In this document: in pieces, positions 31,668-35,741 of the stretch
Numbering within the stretch: the stretch's first letter is position 1
Layout: every line of letters starts with the position of its first letter
DNA from: an uncultured Alphaproteobacteria bacterium
GTDB lineage: Bacteria; Pseudomonadota; Alphaproteobacteria; Rs-D84
DNA length: 35,741 nt
Direction of reading: 5' to 3'
Assembly: GCA_937888635.1 (NCBI GenBank)
Contig: CALARG010000016.1
Coordinates: forward strand, 1-35,741
The notes under the pieces: generated by a model
Databases searched by the model: none
What the model saw: only the letters and a program-made list of their open reading frames with translations
What the model was told of the DNA's origin: nothing
Translations under genes and position numbers: made by a program

Positions 31668-32786
31668 ATGAGGTTTGTGGGCGGATTTATTCTGTGTTTT
31701 TGTGCTAGCTGTGTTTTTGCAGCGCCAGATGGCGCAATGGTGCGTGCAGCGAAAAGTCTGATATCGGTACAAAATTTTCCAAAAACATTCAATGATTTAT
31801 CTTTTACAAGTCGTATGGCGGTTTTGGCCGAGGGATATGAAGAAGTCGCGACAGAGTATGATGAGAACGGAGTTTGTGTTTCTGGGTGTGCATATCATGG
31901 TATGCGCATTGAAGATGAAGAGCGTATGATAGAACGTGCAACGGTAGAGTTAGAAAAATTGATAGAATTAGAAAATGTTAAGCGTGGTTATGACCCGCAA
32001 AAAAATTCTATTATACAGTCACAATCAATACAACAACAGGGTGCGGGGAATGTGAAACCGGATGCGCAACAATATGTATATGTTCAACCTGGTGCACAAG
32101 TGGCACCGGCTGTGTCTGGGGCGCATCAACCTGTGGCAACAACAGGGGGTGGTGCGGCGACTGTGAATGCGGTTGCTGGTAAGCAGTCGTTCCTGGGGCC
32201 GCCAGTTCGTGGTGCTATAAAGGTTGGATCGGATTTTGGGGAAAGGCGTCCCCCCAGCACCAAAGGGGGAAACAAAGGGTCAAGATATCATCGTGGTGTT
32301 GATATCAAGGCGACAACAGGTACGCCATTGTATGCAGCAGCAGATGGCAATGTAAATCAGGCTTATTTTTCAAAAACCGGTGGCAATACCGTTGTGATAA
32401 AGCATCCTTTTTCTGGCACAGACAAGGTTGTAGAAACTGTTTATATGCATATGGACAGAATTGATGTCAAAGCAGGACAAAAGGTTTCAAAAGGACAGCA
32501 AATTGGTACGGCAGGGAATACAGGAAACAGTGGTGGGGCGCACTTGCATTATGCTATACGTTTTGACGGTGTAAATGTTGACCCATTGGGGTCCAGAATA
32601 AAGCCTGTTATTGATAAGGGGCAACAGGTTGCTGCTTCAACCAAGGGGACAAACTATTTGGGGGAAGCGTATTGTATAAAACCTGGTATTTCAAGCACCC
32701 GGTTGCGTCCATATCAGGGAAATGATGCGGCGTTGCGTCAGAATTTTCCACAGTGTACAGGGTGGTGTGAAAATTATTATAATTAG
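31668..32786 (+). CDS. Secreted M23 peptidase (first copy)
   Basis: 372 residues from the ATG at 31668; a GTG two codons earlier is unlikely. Signal peptide MRFVGGFILCFCASCVFAAP, then ~100 residues of helix, a Gln/Ala/Pro/Val-rich linker (~110-175) and the M23 domain. Zinc ligands: His208 and Asp212 (HRGVD), His292 and His294 (AHLHYAI). Such LytM-type peptidases cut peptidoglycan cross-links in the periplasm. A C-terminal extension holds three Cys (CIKPG, CTGWC). Ends one base from the stop of the convergent smr-like gene. Confidence 0.9.
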   Translation: MRFVGGFILCFCASCVFAAPDGAMVRAAKSLISVQNFPKTFNDLSFTSRMAVLAEGYEEVATEYDENGVCVSGCAYHGMRIEDEERMIERATVELEKLIELENVKRGYDPQKNSIIQSQSIQQQGAGNVKPDAQQYVYVQPGAQVAPAVSGAHQPVATTGGGAATVNAVAGKQSFLGPPVRGAIKVGSDFGERRPPSTKGGNKGSRYHRGVDIKATTGTPLYAAADGNVNQAYFSKTGGNTVVIKHPFSGTDKVVETVYMHMDRIDVKAGQKVSKGQQIGTAGNTGNSGGAHLHYAIRFDGVNVDPLGSRIKPVIDKGQQVAASTKGTNYLGEAYCIKPGISSTRLRPYQGNDAALRQNFPQCTGWCENYYN

Positions 32787-32787
32787 T

Positions 32788-33153
32788 TCAAAGTTTTCTG
32801 AATTTGACAGCAAAACTGCCATTGTTTATTGGTTTGAATGATATGATGTATGGGCTGAGGATACTGTCGCGCGCCCATTGTTGAAATTTTATTTTTAAAA
32901 TTCCGCTGGCGCCGGTAATAATGTTCGCAGTGCGTGTTCCCGACTGGGCCAGGGACATGATTGCCGACCAGGCCTGTTCTTCGGTTAATTGATGTAAATC
33001 CAGTGTTGCGTGCGCGGGGGGCGTGTTGGTGGTATGTGGTATGCGACGCGATAATTGTAATTCAGAACGGACCGCACGGCGTGTCTGTGTGTAGTCGGGC
33101 GCAAAGTCTGTGCCAATCATTTGTTCAATATCTGTGTCGGTTAACTGTTTCAT
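32788..33153 (-). CDS. Smr-domain-like protein
   Basis: 121 residues. ATLDLHQLTEEQAWSAIM and TANIITGASG are the LDLHG and TGxG elements of small MutS-related (Smr) domains, though both are altered (HQ for HG, TGASG for TGKG). Smr proteins bind or cut nucleic acids. The start overlaps the prmC stop (ATGA). Confidence 0.75.
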   Translation of the reverse strand: MKQLTDTDIEQMIGTDFAPDYTQTRRAVRSELQLSRRIPHTTNTPPAHATLDLHQLTEEQAWSAIMSLAQSGTRTANIITGASGILKIKFQQWARDSILSPYIISFKPINNGSFAVKFRKL

Positions 33154-33929
33154 TTTTGTGCCAATGTGAATACAAGTACGCGTTCAATTCCGGCCAGGTC
33201 GCATTGTGTATGTCGCAGGTCCCAACCGTTGCCAATGAATATGTTTTTTATGTCTGCTCCCTGGTCAATGCCGATTTCCAGGTACAATTTGCCGTCATCT
33301 GTTATCCATTCTTTTGCGTTTTTAGCAATTGATTTGTATGCCGCCAGTCCGTTGTCGGCCGCATATAATGCAATCTTTGGGTCGTGTAATGCGCCGTCGT
33401 CTACGCGCGTGTCACTAATTGCGATATAGGGGGGATTAGATACAATTATATCAAATTTTTCACCAAACTTATGCGTGTGATCAAAAGATGCACGAATCGC
33501 TTTTATTTTTCTGTGCAAATGATGTGCGCGTATGTTTTTGCGTGCAACACGCAGGGCGCGCCATGATTTATCAACTGCAATGCCGGATGCGCCAAAAATA
33601 TTTTTTACCAATGCACATATTATGCATCCTGTTCCCGTGCCCAGGTCCAGTATTCGCACCCGCGTGTCGGTCGGGATGTCTGATATAACCGCGGATACCA
33701 GTGTTTCTGTGTCGGGGCGTGGGTCCAGTGTATATTTGTTAGTATAGAAGCGCATAGCATAAAACCACTTTTGCCCGATTATTTTGGCCACGGGTACGCC
33801 ACGCCGTAATTTTCTCGTCATACGCCACAGGGAAAGATAGGAAATTTTTTTAGTGTTTTCCGTGATAATGCGGGCTGCCCGTATGCCGCCTGCTTTTTGT
33901 AATGCTGTGAATGCTTGATTTATTTTCAT
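33150..33929 (-). CDS. prmC: Release factor glutamine methyltransferase
   Basis: 259 residues from the ATG at 33929. Helical N-terminal domain, LDPRPDTETL at ~69-78, SAM motif ILDLGTGTGC at 93-102, catalytic NPPY at 165-168. PrmC methylates the GGQ glutamine of release factors. The start lies 6 nt from a -10 element, without a ribosome site. Followed in an overlap by the smr-like gene. Confidence 0.93.
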   Translation of the reverse strand: MKINQAFTALQKAGGIRAARIITENTKKISYLSLWRMTRKLRRGVPVAKIIGQKWFYAMRFYTNKYTLDPRPDTETLVSAVISDIPTDTRVRILDLGTGTGCIICALVKNIFGASGIAVDKSWRALRVARKNIRAHHLHRKIKAIRASFDHTHKFGEKFDIIVSNPPYIAISDTRVDDGALHDPKIALYAADNGLAAYKSIAKNAKEWITDDGKLYLEIGIDQGADIKNIFIGNGWDLRHTQCDLAGIERVLVFTLAQK

Positions 33930-33964
33930 ATTGCCATTATAATCGGTGACATGAAAAATGCAAA
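33915..33964. promoter_or_regulatory. Shared palindromic -10 for divergent prmC and M23 gene
   Basis: ATTATAAT at 33936-33943 provides TATAAT on both strands. Plus: TTGATT (33915-33920), 17 nt, TATAAT (33938-33943), 7 nt, ATG 33951. Minus: weak -35 near 33959-33964, TATAAT (33936-33941), 6 nt, ATG 33929. Both transcripts would begin at their start codons. Confidence 0.7.
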
Positions 33965-35210
33965 AAATATTATAAATACCGCTAATCTGACCCGACTGGT
34001 TATGGCGTTGGCTGTACTGTTGAGTTTGGTTGCCGTTTTCTTGGTTGCGACCAAGCGAACACCTGCCCAAATGCGTGCGGCGCGTTTGAACGAGTGTAAA
34101 TCTGTAGTTATGGTTGCATCGGGCGATACATTGTCTAAGTTGTTGTTAGAGCAGGGATTAACCCATAACGATGTTAATGAAATTGCCCGCGTGCTAAAGG
34201 CGGATGCAGAAATTTCAACACTGCGTGCAGACAGGGATAAGTTAGAATTTGTGCGACCGCATGATGATGCGCCGGTGTCCAAGATTGTTGTTATTCCATC
34301 CCCATGGCGCCAGGTTGAATTGACTTGTAATGATGCAGGGGCGTGGGATTGTAAAACGATGGATATTGAACGCGATATTCGCGCGGTATATAAGTCAGGC
34401 GAGATATTAGATGGTGACAGTTTTTATTTGGCTGGCCAGCGCGCAGGTATTCCGGCGGGAATCTTGGTTGATGTGTATGATTTGTTGGCATTTGAAATGG
34501 ACTTTGAACGCGATGTGCGTGCGGGGCAAAAGTTTTCGGTGTTGTATGAAGAAAACTTTTCAAATGGGCAAAAAATTGATAATGGACGCGTTTTGGCCGT
34601 TTCTTTTGAGGCACTGCGCGGCAATGTGAAGATGTATCGGTTCAGAAAATCAGATGGCACAACGGGCTATTATGATGAAAATGGTAATGGTGCGATTAAA
34701 TCATTGAAAAGAACGCCGATTAATAACGCAAAAATTACCAGCAAGTTTTCACGCAATCGTAAACACCCGGTGCTGGGGTATACCCGTGCGCACAAGGGGG
34801 TTGATTTTCGTGCCTCAACCGGCACACCAATTCCGGCCGCCGGGGCGGGGCGCGTGATTGCGCGCAGTTATAATCGCGGGCATGGTAATTTCGTAAAGAT
34901 TCGCCATAACGGTTCGTTTGAAACACTGTATGCGCACATGTCTAAATTTGCCAAGGGGGTAAATGTTGGCACAACCGTACGCCAGGGACAGACAATTGGG
35001 TATGTTGGTTCAACCGGGTATTCAACGGGACCGCATTTGCACTATGAAATTATCAAGGATGGCGTGCATGTAAATCCAATGACGGTGAAGTTGCCTGCAA
35101 TTAGTAATCTGGGCAAAGAAGATAAAAAGAAATTCATAGAATATCGTGAAACATTGGATGAAGGTATGAAACAGTTGGAAAAAAATCCAAATATGTACAT
35201 TCAGTTATAG
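33951..35210 (+). CDS. MepM-like M23 peptidase (second copy)
   Basis: 419 residues. Membrane anchor ~14-34 (LVMALAVLLSLVAVFLV), a LysM-like or OapA-like segment (VASGDTLSKLLLEQGL, 55-70), and the C-terminal M23 domain: His281 and Asp285 (HKGVDF), His362 and His364 (PHLHYE). This order matches MepM/YebA-type DD-endopeptidases that open cross-links for wall growth. Only weakly similar to the first M23 copy outside the catalytic domain. A strong terminator follows directly. Confidence 0.93.
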   Translation: MKNAKNIINTANLTRLVMALAVLLSLVAVFLVATKRTPAQMRAARLNECKSVVMVASGDTLSKLLLEQGLTHNDVNEIARVLKADAEISTLRADRDKLEFVRPHDDAPVSKIVVIPSPWRQVELTCNDAGAWDCKTMDIERDIRAVYKSGEILDGDSFYLAGQRAGIPAGILVDVYDLLAFEMDFERDVRAGQKFSVLYEENFSNGQKIDNGRVLAVSFEALRGNVKMYRFRKSDGTTGYYDENGNGAIKSLKRTPINNAKITSKFSRNRKHPVLGYTRAHKGVDFRASTGTPIPAAGAGRVIARSYNRGHGNFVKIRHNGSFETLYAHMSKFAKGVNVGTTVRQGQTIGYVGSTGYSTGPHLHYEIIKDGVHVNPMTVKLPAISNLGKEDKKKFIEYRETLDEGMKQLEKNPNMYIQL

Positions 35211-35238
35211 AAAAAATCCCCCGAATGGGGGATTTTTT
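35211..35238. terminator. Strong bidirectional terminator
   Basis: AAAAAATCCCCC (35211-35222), loop GAAT, GGGGGATTTTTT (35227-35238). Perfect 12-bp stem with T-runs on both strands, starting at the M23 stop. Confidence 0.95.
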
Positions 35239-35241
35239 AGT

Positions 35242-35440
35242 TGTAAGTGGTTAGTGCAAGTGGCCAGTGTATGCAAAATCCGTCATTCCCGCTTGGTTCC
35301 ACCCACGCAAATATTTATTTGCGCGGGGCCCGGGGCGGGAATCTAATGCGTTGCAGACATTTTTCATTCAGTCCCTGCGGGGCAATGGATCCCCGCCGCC
35401 GCGGGGGTGACAATTTTTTTACCACCACTAACAATTTACA
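35242..35440. mobile_element. MITE-like non-coding element
   Basis: Imperfect terminal inverted repeats: TGTAAGTGGTTAGTG (35242-35256) and CACTAACAATTTACA (35426-35440), 13 of 15 matching. Inside is a second pair, GTCATTCCCGC near 35282 and GCGGGGGTGAC ending at 35411, and small hairpins such as CGCAAATA/TATTTGCG. No coding sequence. GTCATTCCCGC palindromes are common in interspersed repeats of many bacteria. Confidence 0.55.
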
Positions 35441-35469
35441 CTAGCATAAACTTTTATTTATCAAAGCAA

Positions 35470-35499
35470 TTGACATTCATTTCAATAATCTGTTAAAAT
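35470..35499 (+). promoter_or_regulatory. Strong promoter
   Basis: TTGACA (35470-35475), 18 nt, TAAAAT (35494-35499). Consensus -35 and 5/6 match in -10. Predicted start about 35504-35507. Confidence 0.75.
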
Positions 35500-35503
35500 A
35501 CCT

Positions 35504-35592
35504 GTGTCGTGATGAATTGTCGCGATGGGGTGTCAAGACCTCGGTACAGGCGTCGGAATACATACTTGTGGCGCATATTATGCGCTTTTTTT
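35504..35592 (+). ncRNA. Putative short RNA or leader, ~88 nt
   Basis: Runs from the promoter to GCGCAT (35571-35576), loop ATT, ATGCGC (35580-35585) and seven T (35586-35592). No ORF of note inside. I do not recognise the RNA family; it is neither SRP RNA nor a normal 6S RNA by sequence. It could be a small regulatory RNA or an attenuated leader of the gene right of the window. Confidence 0.55.
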
Positions 35593-35608
35593 ATTATGGT
35601 TCCGTCTG

Positions 35609-35727
35609 AAAAAAAACTCCTGATCATTTTTGGTCAGGAGGGCTGTGAATATATTGAATAAGCACACAATTCCTGTAATTGTCTTGAACCTCCTGACCAC
35701 TTTGAATTTAATTCTGGTGGTTTTTTT
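35609..35727. promoter_or_regulatory. Three-segment attenuator-like region with terminators on both strands
   Basis: Segment A CTCCTGATC (35617-35625) pairs with B GGTCAGGAG (35632-35640). B extended (35632-35641) also pairs perfectly with C CCTCCTGACC (35689-35698). C overlaps by three bases a terminator: ACCAC (35696-35700), inner GAAT/ATTC, GTGGT (35717-35721), T-run to 35727. On the minus strand the A:B hairpin is followed by eight T (35609-35616). The regulated gene would be outside the window. Confidence 0.6.
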
Positions 35728-35741
35728 GTTGTGGTGATGCG

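Noticed and set aside
31668..35210. The two M23 peptidases as phage endolysins
   Set aside because: They have signal peptide or membrane anchor, lie outside the attachment site and look like host cell-wall enzymes.
1..35741. CRISPR array
   Set aside because: No regularly spaced repeat-spacer pattern; the only repeats are the fibre shaft, operators, terminator hairpins and the origin-like cluster.

Overview
The window is mostly a temperate podovirus-type prophage (about 1-29,880; its left end lies outside the window) inserted at the 3' end of a bacterial tRNA-Arg gene, followed by about 5.8 kb of host chromosome (29,881-35,741). The host genes (PrmC, HtpX, type II thymidine kinase, two M23 peptidases, an Smr-like protein) are those of an ordinary didermic bacterium. 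The moderately AT-rich composition, the T7/BPP-1-like phage type and the gene mix fit an uncultured alphaproteobacterium, possibly gut-associated. That placement is an inference; no rRNA or other decisive marker is present.

Prophage layout. The late genes are all on the minus strand and read from 20.7 kb down to 1: two small hypothetical proteins, TerS, TerL, a GNAT-like protein, a small coiled-coil protein, the portal, a Bbp19-like protein, scaffold, major capsid, a terminator, tail adaptor, tail nozzle, two internal virion proteins, a 2,328-residue polyvalent ejection protein with ADP-ribosyltransferase and metallopeptidase motifs, a BppU-like protein and the alanine-rich start of a tail fibre that runs off the window. 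A late promoter at about 20.83 kb is separated from the first late gene by two intrinsic terminators, which suggests control by antitermination. A second minus-strand block (21.06-25.74 kb) carries small early genes: a DUF6291-type protein whose coding sequence holds an origin-like repeat cluster, zinc-ribbon proteins, a MazG/DUF550-like protein, an HEXXH protein, a basic AT-hook protein, and a short gene interrupted by a 12-base homopolymer.

Control region. An XRE-family repressor gene (26.4 kb) lies between two pairs of a near-palindromic 18-bp site (TGTATATTATAATCTACA). Each pair overlaps an early promoter, one firing left (TTGACT-N17-TACAAT) and one right (TTGAAA-N17-TACAAT). The rightward operon encodes a small membrane protein, an HNH protein, a nucleoside-deoxyribosyltransferase-like protein and a protein of the Acb2/Tad1-hairpin type (anti-CBASS cyclic-nucleotide sponge), then terminators, a short ORF and a large serine recombinase without zinc-ribbon cysteines.

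Integration junction. The last 14 codons and the stop codon of the recombinase are the antisense of the 3' half of tRNA-Arg(ACG). The preceding part of the recombinase gene contains a perfect 14-bp inverted repeat plus T-run that acts, on the other strand, as a terminator for that tRNA.

Host flank. htpX-tdk and prmC-smr are minus-strand pairs, and the two M23 genes are on the plus strand. prmC and the second M23 gene diverge from one shared palindromic -10 element only a few bases from both start codons, so both mRNAs are probably leaderless. The last 500 bases hold a strong terminator, a MITE-like element, a promoter followed by a short putative RNA ending in a terminator, and a three-segment mutually exclusive RNA fold at the window edge.
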